A stretch of 64,000 nt of DNA from Paramarasmius palmivorus (Eukaryota > Basidiomycota > Agaricomycetes > Agaricales > Marasmiaceae), in the NCBI GenBank assembly GCA_037176845.1, contig JAYKXP010000024.1, positions 124,001-188,000 of the forward strand. Direction: 5' to 3'. Both the position numbers and the translations under genes were made by a program. A model generated the notes under the pieces. That model ran no database searches. It saw only the letters and a list, made by a program, of their open reading frames with translations, and was not told the origin of the DNA. Below, one piece after another: positions 10,959-21,794 of this stretch. How positions within the stretch are numbered: position 1 is the stretch's first letter; each line of letters opens with the position of its first letter.

Positions 10959-12065
10959 TTAAAAGTTAACCTCCTGAACAACATTCCTGTGAGCATCAAG
11001 AACCAAACGGAGACCTCTCCCTAACCATCGAGGTTCACACTGCGCCGCAGTAGCCGTATTAGCCACACTCATATCGACGCCGCCACCGCCGACATTCGGT
11101 GGAAACGTTGTGTTAGCACCGCCATATCCGTTGGTTACGCCATCACCGAAGAAAACATATCCCGGTATGTAGCGGTCCACAAAGCTGTTGAACACCGAAA
11201 AGCTGGTTAACGTTGCAATAAAGATTTGTAAAGGAAAAGTAGTACAGCTTGACAGCGGCATCGGTCATTCCTTTGCCACCGTTTCTCGCTTTCATGGCAT
11301 GTTCTTGTTCGAGACGCCAAACGTAAATGATAGAGTAGGGTGATGCATCACTCGCTAGCGAAGCTGGACTGAGCTTAATTGTGTTCAGCGGGAAATTTAG
11401 GCAAAGCAAGATAAATCACATACTTGGATAAAGACGTCAAAGAACGACCAGAGGTCTACATATCGGTGCAGGGCTTCGTTGACTTGCTTAATGTTCTCTT
11501 TATTTCCAACAATAGAATCATCCATTCCTAGTATGATCTTCTGTTCTCTCCACACAGTATCCCAGCGAGCTTCGATCTCGGCATCTGATATTGGATAGAA
11601 GCCCGTGCACCAACCTTCCATGATCACCACATCGATAGGTGGCTGGACTATCTCACCAGTGCCGTCTAAGGGGAGGCGATCTCCTTCACCGTGAAATAAG
11701 CTTTTATCAAATCTGGGTAGCTCAACGGCTTCCTCTCCTTTCTTCAAACTTTCCAGAATACGCGATCCTAGCGAGATATCGTGCGTTCCTGGCTGGCCTC
11801 GACCTCTCCACAGTGGATTATCCGGATGTGTGTCTGCGAGGGCTTTAAGCCCATCATGAGGTAGGTACAGGTCGTCGATGGACAAGGTAGCAACGCGTAG
11901 AGAATGCGGAGAGTTTGACAAGTAGGTTTTGACAAGTCCTGTGAGAAATGACTTTCCTGAACCTTGTGGGCCTTGGATGGCAACAAACAGCGGACGTGAG
12001 ACACCTTGCTTGAGATGATGCAGGATGTGGTTTCCTATGAGACCGACGGCCGGAGGGTACGACAT
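10959..12065 (-). CDS. P-loop kinase of the Tda10 / glycerate 3-kinase family
   Basis: A small-molecule kinase of the uridine-kinase fold, related to plant D-glycerate 3-kinase and yeast Tda10 (YGR205W). From the ATG at 12065 it begins MSYPPAVGLIGNHILHHLK. The Walker A motif is IQGPQGSGKSFL (residues about 30-40); SIDDLYLPHDGLKAL and RGRGQPGTHDISL are the family's substrate-side motifs; VVIMEGWCTGF carries the Walker B region. Two introns interrupt the end: one of about 50 nt after VFIQ near 11425, with LSPASLASDASPYSI following, and one near 11240. The C-terminal block NGGKGMTDAAVK-LFVDRYIPGYVFF is characteristic of the family. Length is about 330 residues. Whether glycerate is the substrate in fungi is not established by the sequence. 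Confidence 0.85.
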
Positions 12066-12398
12066 GGTAGAGTCAAGAGAAACTGTTCAGATTACGATGA
12101 AATTCATGGTTCAAGGTCAAGAGCTATGACCGGGGACCCGGACCGCCACCACTTTCTCTCCGTCGAGCTCCGACCGAAGGCCGGCTGACGACACGTTGAT
12201 ACTGGACGTCCACCACGAAAAACGCGCATTTTCTGCCAGACAAGTAGGCATCCATTTTCACTCGCGCACCAGGGCAGCTTTTTTCGCAGAGAATTTTACG
12301 GATTCCTCGAGGTGCGAGAACATCGTTATTCTCAAATTACTATCAATTTCTAACTTGTTTCCATATGGTGCAGGCACGACTGCGACGAATAGTTCAAG
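12066..12398. promoter_or_regulatory. Divergent promoter region, kinase and rer1
   Basis: 333 bases separate the two start codons, so both promoters lie here. No canonical TATA box was seen for either gene. Confidence 0.5.
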
Positions 12399-13259
12399 AT
12401 GATGTCCGACTCTGGCTCAGGCGTTGAACCCTCCCCGATTCAAAACATCTCTGCCACGTACACCAGACTTTCAAGACAGTACCAGCAAGTATTGGATAGA
12501 TGGACACCTCATACACTGTACCGTTGGCTGGCTACTGGAGGGCTGTTGACCATTTTCATGCTGCGGATTGTGTTCGCTCAGGGAGTAAGTGTGTTTGCGG
12601 AATTTCAATAAGTGTGACTGACAATCTTTCAGTGGTATATAGGTTTGTGTTGTAGCCTCCTCGACCTGAATCTACATGCTGAAGCGTTCTACCGTCGTTG
12701 CCTTTTGCAGTATGCTGTAAGTCCATTCCTGGGCAACAGCGAGTTTAATTTAACAAGAGTTGTAGATGCACACGCTATATATCTGCTCAATTTGCTTCTG
12801 GCTTTCCTTCAGCCAAGGTTTGACCCGTCGCTTCAAGAAGACTTACTTGCGGACGAAATAGAAGGAGGAGGAGATTCTAGCCCGCTTCCAAGCCAACGGG
12901 ACGACGAATTCAGGCCTTTCGTGAGACGTCTACCTGAATGGCAATTCTGGTGAGTTTTTGAACATAATTCGGCATTATTATTCTAACACGTTCAACTTCA
13001 AAGGTTATCCGCCACCAGAGCAACTATCATTGCTTTGTTATGCACCCTTTCAGAGATCTTTGACGTCCCAGTGTACTGGCCCATTCTAGTGATCTACTTC
13101 TTCACACTCTTCGCACTCACGATGAGACGTCAAATACAGTGCGTACTCTCCTGTTACATCCCGAGCGACGTTAAACTTATCTCCTACAGACATATGATCA
13201 AGTATCGATATGTACCCTTCGACATCGGACGCAAGGCAAAATATGGCGGCAAAAAGTAG
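12399..13259 (+). CDS. rer1: Rer1, ER-retrieval receptor of the early Golgi
   Basis: A four-span membrane protein that returns ER membrane proteins from the cis-Golgi in COPI vesicles. Two in-frame ATGs (12399, 12402) could start it: [13 protein letters not shown]. Exons are 12399-12584, 12633-12642, 12711-12716, 12766-12949, 13004-13138 and 13190-13259. The second exon has 10 nt and the third only 6 nt (TATGCT); both are required to read [20 protein letters not shown], which matches the conserved Rer1 core. Further family motifs are [36 protein letters not shown]-like [13 protein letters not shown], and the end [19 protein letters not shown]. About 200 residues, normal for the family. The lysine-rich end fits COPI binding. 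Confidence 0.95.
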
Positions 13260-13724
13260 AAATAGATGTTGTATTTCAGGGTGTCGTTTGGGATTCTCCT
13301 CTTCGTATGTTGAACTTTTCACTAGAATTACTGTCTTAGCGCTTTTATAATACCCAGCATTCTTGGCATTCACACACCATCAGTATGGTGTTGCTAGTCA
13401 TGATTCGAATTTCGTTGCAACTAGTCTATTGTTCCATACGGACGTGGCAGTTTAGCGCTTCCATCAACCAATATCACCGGCTTGCAAGGGCAACCAACAA
13501 ACATGTTACATGCGCTGGAATCAGTGGAATGTGTCGCAGCTGAGTGAGAAATTTTGCCATCAAAATTCACGGCAGCACAGGAACACATCATACATATCAT
13601 GACGACCCTCAGGCAGTGTGAGGTTGAGCTCTAACCTCCCCCTGGTCTGTCATCTTTTGTCATTCTCTTTCTTTTTCTTCTCCGCTTCCTTTTTCCTTTT
13701 CCTTTTCGTTTTTTGTTCTTCATC
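13260..13724. other. Intergenic spacer with pyrimidine-rich leader
   Basis: 465 bases between rer1 and the next plus-strand gene. The last 70 bases (about 13650-13720) are almost pure CT and probably form the core promoter or 5' leader of the downstream gene, a common fungal arrangement. No protein-coding signal. Confidence 0.45.
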
Positions 13725-16253
13725 ATGTCCCCCATATCAAAGGTCCTGCGAAGAGGGCCTGGATCCCTCGCAGGGACAGGGACATCGAGTACCGGCTGTG
13801 AGTGGCCATATTCAGTGTTTCGCCTAATACTCAATCTTCAATAGACTCTTTTATTCGTAATATTCGAGATGATGGTGATGTCGCCTCTAGCGATTCTGAA
13901 GGTCAAGCTGTGGATGACGGAACCAGTACGGAAATGATTCAAAAACCGCCGATTATTCCACTTATTTTTTCTTTCAGGTGTCGCGACGCAGACGGAGGCA
14001 GTTAGTACTACCAGTGAAGCAGAGGCAGAAAGTGAGGATTCCTTGGAGGCTACGCTTATGGTTTGCTGAAGGAATCGCTAGCATCCGTGGCTACCACTTC
14101 CGTGAAAGAGACGCAGACTGGGGATGCGGAGACAAGCGTCAGTTCTCTTTTCACCGCATCGTCGATGTTTACAAACATAATAATTCTATAGGTCGTTCCT
14201 ACTTCTACTCAGCAAACGGAATCGCAGGCTACCACCACCCAAACAACGGAAACGACGAGCAGCAGCCAGACCACTGAATCTGCAACATCCGATGCCCCTA
14301 CGTCCGTTGCAACGCCTACGACAGTAGAAGAGACGACTTCGAGCACTCCAAGTAGTGAAACTACGACATCGGAGACTCCGACTTCAGTGGCTTCAAGTGC
14401 AGTCCCAACCACTGTTCTCGAGGAGACTACGAGCCCGGTCACTTCTGCTCCTGAACAGACCACCTCGGCTAAGGATGGGATCGGTATCGGACTTCCCGTG
14501 ATCAGCATTGGGCTGGGTACTGGTGGTGTGGGTGCCAGCTTAGGCCTTCCTCCGGTCTCAATAGTCGGGACAATAGGTTCGGAGACCTCAACCGATATTG
14601 CGGACGTTCCGACCTCGACAGGTGTCACGCAGGAGCCAACAAGCACTTCTGATCAGGAAACAGCTTCCACGACAAGCTCGAATGTTGACACATCCACATC
14701 TTCAACTGTCACTGCAGACTTGCCCATCACTACTAGTGCTGACGAGACGGCAACGGAGACTTCGAGTACGTCTGATACTTCTCAGACAAGTCCTGGGAAT
14801 GGGGGAGCCGAAGAATCAACTGGCGGAGAAGATGGCAACGGATCTGCGACAGCCACCTCCACCTCGAGCTCTGTTCAAGCTACTGCGCCACCAGCCACTA
14901 ACCCGCCTGCTGACCCAACAGTTGCTAATCCTTCAACTTCGAACTCGACGTCCGCTAACCCCCCAGCTTCCAACCCGGCATCCACTAATCCACCAGGCTC
15001 GGGTGATCAATCTGATACCAGCAAAGTCTCTGACTCCAGTACCCCAACGTCACCTGTCAATGTTCCGCCAGATGAACAGCCGACAACTTCTGTCAGTGAT
15101 GTGACACGAGTGACGAGCACACCAGCGTCATCTGCTACTACCACTGCAAGCCCAACAGCAGTGAACAACGGAAGTGATGATCAGGCTGCCGGGCAGAGCA
15201 GTACTAACGATGGTTCGACCGTCAGTCCTTTGAGCTCTAACTCCAACTCGACTGCAACCTCAACGACCGCAGATCCAAGCTCGACTGGAACTGCCGAGGA
15301 AGACACTGCCACGACCTCTAGACCTCCTGTTCGGTGAGCGAAAATGCCTTCCTCTACGATATCTCACTCACGTCTGCTGTTCTACCTAGTGCTAATGCAC
15401 CGGGAGAAGAAACAACAGAGCTTGTAACTAGTACAATATCCATTGAGTCAATGATCACATCGGGAGGCTCTGTAGTCGGCACAACGACTATATTGAGCAC
15501 TAGCACGGGCACCGTCGTGCGTACGATACCTCCCGGGCCATCATCAACAAGCATACCTGCAGGAGCTTCTTCGCAGTGAGTCGAATACCTTTATACGAGA
15601 GTTAGGTTACTCAGATACTGTCAAGGAATGTCCCCGCGGCAATGATTGGCGGAATCGTTGGAGGTGTTGTCGCCCTCATTCTCAGTGCAATCCTCATTTT
15701 CTGTCTCGTCCGGAGACGCCGAAACCGGGCTATCAAGTTTGACGATGCGACCCCATATCCATTCACTGGCCCAGACACTGGTGCAAGAGACGTGGAGTCT
15801 GTTTCGCCTATTTTCAATCCAATGGCAATGGTGGCTCCTTCATCACAAGCGTCGTTGCCACCAACAATCAGAAGAAAACAGCCACCATCCTTCGAGATTC
15901 CTGCCTTCCAGTTCGAGCAAGCTGAAACGTCGAGCAACCTGTCTTCATTGGGTCCGGCTGGTGGCTCTACCCATGACGATGCACGAAATCCTTTCGCTGA
16001 CGCACACGCTATGAGACCTGAAGCATCGACATCTCCCAATCCTTTCGCCGATCCTGCTCCTGTAGCACACCCGAGAAGTATGCAGCCCGGCGTACGACCG
16101 GCTCAGAACTCCCTGCTACTCGCCCTTGACACAAGTGATAACCGCTTTTCACGAGCTTCGACAAACAGCGGAAATTCTAATGCTCAGGTAAGAATTTCTT
16201 ATCAATGCTAGTCCAGCGTTAACTATGTCGTGCAGTTTGGATTCGCGATGTGA
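13725..16253 (+). CDS. Ser/Thr-rich single-pass membrane protein (Mid2/Wsc-like layout)
   Basis: Probably a cell-surface protein with a heavily O-mannosylated outer region. The model from ATG 13725 needs about seven introns. The outer part is several hundred residues of Ser, Thr, Pro and Ala with loose NPPA/NPAS-type repeats around 14890-15000. A single transmembrane segment follows (MIGGIVGGVVALILSAILIF, from 15642) with a stop-transfer RRRRNR. The cytoplasmic tail carries two NPFAD motifs and ends QFGFAM after a short last exon (16236-16253). Intron 15335-15388 and the TM exon junction near 15575-15627 are clean. The N-terminus MSPISKVLRRGPGSLAG is not a signal peptide, so the first exons are doubtful. 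The layout resembles fungal wall sensors, but no WSC or cysteine-rich domain is present. Confidence 0.75.
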
Positions 16254-16561
16254 AAATGCAAATGGCTCTATTGTGCGAGCAAGACAAAGGACTTACATAC
16301 GGTGTAAGCGGAGCTCACACCAATCTTTTGATCATGGACAGTATTTATTAGGAATGCACATATCACATAGGTCGTAGATTTGAGAAAACCAGAAGTCGCT
16401 TCGGAAACTATACTTATGTAGGCTGTAAGACCAGTCTGCTGGACGCGCATCCGCGTTTTGACTGTCGTAACAACGGCATGACAAACATGATTTCAGGTCT
16501 GGAGAGTCAGAGCAGGACACTGAAGTGCGTGAGAGCATAGAGTACAATGAGTTTATTATTA
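16254..16561. other. Convergent 3' ends
   Basis: 308 bases between two stop codons on opposite strands. AT-rich near 16540-16560. Only short frames; read as 3' UTRs. Confidence 0.45.
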
Positions 16562-17414
16562 TTAGTTACGGTCATCAGGTACGGTGGTAGTATCAATTGC
16601 ACCACGTCGTTTGGCTATCATGTTCTTAACAGAGGCAACTGCTCTCTCTCTCGCAAGAACCAAGCGCTTAGCTTTGGGTATGTCAGCCTCTGTGAATGTA
16701 GAATAGTCGGGTGTTCTGGCTGACGTCTTGACCAGTGCATTTGGTGCTTTGTCGCCGCCTGAAGTCGAAGCTTCAGCCGTCATTTCAGCCAGTTCTCTCC
16801 GAAGCTCGGCCAGAGTGTAGTCAAGTGTAGTCAGTGCCAATATGCAATCGTCGAGTTCTTCCTTCTTCTTGAAAGTACGGCAGACTTCGAATGCGCAAGT
16901 CTCGATGTGAGTGAAACGAGCTGAGCCCAGCATGACCCCACCATACCTGCCCGTGGCGAAATATAAGAGCTGAGTCGTTCAAAGAGATCTATCTTCACGC
17001 ACCACCGACTAACAACGACAACTGCATCTATCACGGCCTGTGCTTCAAGCACTTTCATCAACCGGTCTGAAGCCCACTTCTCTCCATCATCGTCCTTCCC
17101 GGATTTGAGCTCAAAGTCATCTGGACCACCTATTCCAAAATGAGCTTTTAGAGAGCCGTGGGTAGTATTCCTGCCAGACTACCTAGTCCCGTTTTGCCAG
17201 CTTTGGTGACCATACATCTCCAGGCAGAGATTTCATGCGTTGCAGGTTTAGATGCATGAACAACGTTCTTGATATGGCTGGTGCAAGCGCGAGCCTCTTC
17301 AGGTGTCCTTGCACGGTAAATATTGGCGACAAAGGTGGAACCGCGATCGCGGATTTCCTGAGAAGATGCGACTGGTTGTGGTAGAGGACGAGATCTCTGG
17401 ACGAAGGCGTCCAT
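16562..17414 (-). CDS. Stand-alone IMPACT (UPF0029) domain protein
   Basis: The IMPACT domain is found in Yih1/IMPACT, a regulator of the Gcn2-Gcn1 translation stress pathway, and in bacterial YigZ. From the ATG at 17414: MDAFVQRSRPLPQPVASSQ, then EIRDRGSTFVANIYRARTPEEA, ISAWRCMVTKAGKTGLGGPDD, GEKWASDRLMKVLEAQAVID and AVVVVSRWYGGVMLGSARFTHI (shown in pieces), the typical order D-R-G-S-x-F ... D-D-G-E ... W-[YF]-G-G-x-x-L-G. Introns near 17185-17131 and 17012-16948 restore this reading. After the domain comes a predicted coiled-coil (LDYTLAELRRELAEMTAEA) and a basic tail. About 255 residues. Unlike Yih1 it has no N-terminal RWD domain, so it may not contact Gcn1 the same way; its role here is open. 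Confidence 0.85.
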
Positions 17415-17750
17415 GATAGAAATCTGTCGCCGTGTGAAAACTGACGTACTTACCTCATTCTCTTGGACGCAGACTGTCTGTGCTGGATACTTTATACTTG
17501 ATACGCTGTTAAAAGAGGGGATTCAAGCTCCCTATAAGTATCCCAACAATTTCAGCGCTCAGCCATGATCTGTTTCAAGTCGGTGAGGTAGCTCTATCTG
17601 TACATTTGGACAACAAATGATATTTCTGTAGATGCACGTTGAAATGTGCATGAAGATGCTAAAATACAGTCGTAAGACGCCGAGATAATACTAACCTAAA
17701 ATCGTGCACCCTTAGCCCAAAGTAAAGATAGAAGTTGCGACTCCTCGAAG
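17415..17750. other. IMPACT-gene promoter and channel 3' flank
   Basis: 336 bases. On the minus strand a TATAAAG element lies at 17496-17490, about 76-82 bp upstream of the IMPACT start codon. The remainder should be the 3' UTR of the channel gene. Confidence 0.45.
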
Positions 17751-20700
17751 TCATTGATAATAATAGCTCGACTGTCTTTCAGGCTGCGAACCAGAAATGA
17801 CTCTTCCCTGAAGATCAGTGGACATACGCCGGCCATGTCGTGTAGGTGAAGTGGGTCCCAAGTCGGGATGTCTCGGCCTTTGAGGCACTGCAACATTTGG
17901 ATGTGAGGCCTGAGGAGTGAGTCGGGGATCGAAATAACTCGTTTGATGGCTGGGAGTGGGGCTGGTCATAATGGATGGTGCGATTCCACCAGCCGAGACT
18001 GGGTATGGCGTGATAATGGTCGAAGAATTGGCCGAGGTGGGCCGATATAGATTGGGAGATACTTGGGTGATGAGAGGCTGCAGCGAAGGAGGACGGTCTG
18101 ATGCAGAATATAATGACCCAGCATCAAAGTGATTGGTGACATTTATCTGAGGCGATGGTGCAGCGGCACTAAAGAAGGACTGCTGGGGACTTCCTAGTAG
18201 CACCGTTGAAGTGACTGAACGAGCATCAAAATTGATGTCGCCTCTGTCACGCTGATACATAGCCGGGTCATACTCCAGGTCTTTCTGCGTTCCATAGATT
18301 TGAAAACTGATGAAGAGCATGGGGAGAGGAAGACGAACCTGCTCTATTGCCGCAATAGTAATGCCCTCGAGAACCTGAGCGTGAGCACTATGACCCCCAT
18401 ACTCATTTAACTTGGTCTTGTCCGTTTCCTCTGTGACCTTTCCTTTGTAGAACTCGCGTAGTAGAGGTATCATCTTCGCGTGGACCATCGGGGTGAAGAG
18501 CTCTGCATGCAGCGATGGGTGACCAAAACGAGATTCCAACCGTTTGCCTTTAATGTCTGAACGTCCGTGGATAGTGACGTTCCGGAGCTCTTCCTGAGTA
18601 GGAATGTAGAAGTGGAAGGATGACTGAAACTTGCGTTTCAAGTAAACCTTGAAGCCCACAACGAAGAATAGTGGCGGAATGGTCGAGATCCATTCCATAG
18701 ACCTGAACCCAGAGTGAAGGCCAACCGCTGTATCTGTGTCAGTAACTGAAGCATTGCGGCCTGAACGAAACTTACTCAAGACCATGAGAGCCTGCATCAT
18801 CATAAGCCCTACCAGAAGCCGGTTGATGACGACGTTCCAGAGTCGCTAGATGGAGATCAGTTGCTGAAGCTGGCCAGCAAAAAGAACACCTTACCCCACC
18901 GGTTTCGACCTGTGTGATATAAATGTACATGAGTTGGTACTTATACACCCATGAACTTGTCCAGAAGACAATAGCCGCTGCTAGGGCAATTAATGGTGCC
19001 AGAGGAGCAAACAGTAAGCCGACGGCCGCCATGAACAGCTACGAAAGAGGAGGTAAGCTCCGTTTTGCAGTGCAAACGATGTCCATACATAGTTCGAGCT
19101 AGAAAGATGGTCAGCATGAGGTGCAAGGAGAGGCGAAGAGGCTTACTAATGTATCGCATACTCAAACACTGGGGGTTGTGTCCATTCTCGTACATCCCTT
19201 GGAGTTCGTCCAAATATGCTTCAATGGTCGCAATTAGAGACCTCCAAAAGTCGAATCAAAACACCTACCGAGTTCTGAAAGAAATCCAAAGAAGATTGAT
19301 TACTTGTGCAAGGTCGAACACAACGAGGAAACCTCTAAGCCTAGATAATGACCTGTCAGACTATAGAAAAAACACAGTGAGTGGACGCACGGAAAGTACT
19401 TCAACCAGAAGGACGTTTGACTAATATAGGCTTTTGCAATCATTTCCGGAAGCTCTGAGCAAATTGAGAATAGGGCATTCAGTGGTAGGATGTATCCTCA
19501 CGATCGAAGCCAAGACTTCGTAGGACTTGGTGTACAGACGCCTTCTGTCCAATCAATTTGATGGCCTGAGAAACAAGACCTGTATAGGACCTAGTGAATC
19601 CAGGGTAAAGCCAACACGAAAACTGAGGACTTACCGATACAAATACCAAACAACGTGAACACAACCAACTGGCTAATCACGAGAAAAGCAAAATATCTGG
19701 CCACCACAGCCCTATCCAGACGCGCGTGAGTCATGGCACCCATATAGTGCGTGAGCCAACGCATGATTTTTGGCAAGAAAAAGCTGAAGAAGGCGAGTAC
19801 GAGAGGCGGAACGGACCCCGTAAAGATGGTGTAGGATATGGAGGATGATCCTACCCAGCTATCGAGAAACGGAAGATAACCGGTAGTGGTGACCTGCATG
19901 ACAATCAATATACTGCATAATCTCCCACTCCAGAACTTACCGAATCTAAATTCGCCAAAACTGACACAAACAGCTGAGGTATGAGACTCAAAAAGCAAAC
20001 GAGGATCATCCAAGCAAAACCGATCATTTGCTTGCGGGCGAGTTGTGAATCAGACATATTCATGTTACTCCAGATCTGGGAAAGTTTTAGTTGATCAATA
20101 GAAGTAAGGCGTGAGTAGTCTCACAATATCTTTCGGGTTAGGCGCGAGAGTGATAGAGGTCCCTTTGTAGTGCCTGCGTGCCAATTTCTTTGCTGTGATG
20201 TGAGCATACGGCACAGCAGCCAAAGAAGCGAAACCATAGTTTTGTGGTTTCCGAGTTTCTGCCCTTAAACGGTAACTCTCTACCGCCGCTTCTGTGCGCC
20301 TGAGCTTCTCGCTAGAGCACGAACGATTATAAGTAAGGGTGGGTTCCGCCTCGAACAAGAGGACGAACCTGTAAAAGGCAATAGCATCTTTCTCTGTGCC
20401 TCCAAGTCCGCAGCAACCTCCAATTCGTATGTTTGGTCGACGTTTGCCCTTCTTTCCATTTTTGAAAAACTTGACTAAAACAGCTTCGAACTCTCGGACG
20501 GTACGATTGTGGTACTCGATCAGCTCAGGTAGTTCTCCGACTTTTCGACCGATATGGACTGAGGTTGTAGGGTATGGTATTTTGAGACCGTTCAGGATAT
20601 GGTTGATACCTTGGTCGGAGCGTAGACTTCGGGGGACATGTGTGATACTGATTGTGCGGGCGTAGAAGGACCGAATGTATTCTGGCGACCGAAACCAATC

Positions 20701-21351
20701 GTTGCGAAGTTTTGTCATGTCTCTCCAGTATATGTAGACCAAAAAAACCGTGAGGAATGTGATGAGATAGCTGACCGCAACATGGGCGTATATGATTCCC
20801 CCTTTGATATCGCGTATAGACAGCTGGCTCAGGAAATCCTTTTGGTCTGGTGCCACGTGCTTCTGGTTATAGATGTAGTTGACTGGGAGAAGAATACCGC
20901 AAGTAAGAACTGCGACGCCGGTGAAAAGAGTACGCATGAGACGAAGAAAACGAAGAAAAGTCACGGCGTCAAGGCCGATTTTCTCAAGCAGTTCTGGTTC
21001 CTTGGTGTGAATGAGGGGCGAAAGCCAACCGAAAACAGAGTCTGATATGGCAGGGGGAGCTTTGCCATCCTCATGGTATCTGACCCGGGGTTGGTAGATC
21101 ATCTAAAAGCAAGTTATCAGCTACCGGTCAGAGTTCTTGACCCAAAGAAATTCACCTTGTTCTTTGGTCGGAGGAGGTTGAATGCCAGAATGGTCAAAAT
21201 CTAAACAATAGGTAAGCAGAGTTTGAAAGGAGGGGTGCTGTAGACATACGGAGGCCAGGCTCATTAGCAACAAATTGGTGCCCACAGCTTGAGGTGCCAA
21301 GTTTCGGCCAGCATCGAATGCTCTTTGAATTTCCGACGGATCGAAAGCCAT
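17751..21351 (-). CDS. CSC1/OSCA/TMEM63-type mechano-/osmo-sensitive channel
   Basis: A multi-span membrane protein of the calcium-permeable stress-gated channel family (DUF221, RSN1_7TM). It starts at 21351 with MAFDPSEIQRAFDAGRNLAP. The first membrane helices include GTNLLLMSLASILTILAF; an extracellular/TM part has RDIKGGIIYAHVAVSYLIT. The cytosolic PHM7 region follows, with ISITHVPRSLRSDQGINHIL, SVHIGRKVGELPELIEYHN and APNPKDI. The pore region spans several TM helices between 20090 and 18640, among them QMIGFAWMILVCFLSLIPQ and AVVARYFAFLVISQLVVFTL. The C-terminal tail is long, Ser/Pro-rich and cytosolic, ending ERQSSYYYQ. About twelve introns of 45-60 nt are needed. Length is near 950 residues, usual for fungal members. 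Ion selectivity cannot be read here. Confidence 0.88.
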
Positions 21352-21794
21352 AGCACGGGGTGGGAAGGCGAGGCGAAGGATTCATTGGGGGTCTTAAAGT
21401 ACCTTATATGAGGATATAAGTGGCTATGTTAGTGCTAGACATGTTCAGGGCTCGTTCAGGGGTTGTCGAATTGAGCGCACAGGAGGATGGACACTTTGTG
21501 TAATACCAAGCCAGGGCAAGGTCAGACATTTGACGTATAAACATTCTAGACGTTGTCGGAAACGAGCAATATTTGGGCGCAAAAAGACCCGAAACTCAGC
21601 GAGCATCGAGCATATTAGCGACAGGCGAGAGATGTTGAGGTGAAGGATTCAAGGAATATTTCCTGCAAGCGTGCGAGAATCCAGCCGTGACTGAACAGCA
21701 AGCGCCCATGTCACTTGGTAGATGACTAAGCTATGCCTTGTCCTTTTTGACCACCATTGTACTGGTGCCATTCATCACGACGGCGACGACAACG
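21352..21794. promoter_or_regulatory. Divergent promoter region, channel and acidic-protein genes
   Basis: 443 bases between two start codons. It holds two TATA-like elements back to back: CATATAAGG on the minus strand at 21410-21402, about 52 bp from the channel start, and GGATATAAG on the plus strand at 21412-21420. Confidence 0.5.

Noticed and set aside
13618..13827. Hydrophobic Phe/Leu-rich frame that looks like a signal peptide
   Set aside because: It begins at GTG, arises from a CT-rich promoter leader and is out of frame with the downstream protein.
14209..14646. 145-codon antisense Val/Ser-rich frame
   Set aside because: It is the shadow of the Ser/Thr-rich repeat on the plus strand; such sequences lack stops on the other strand.
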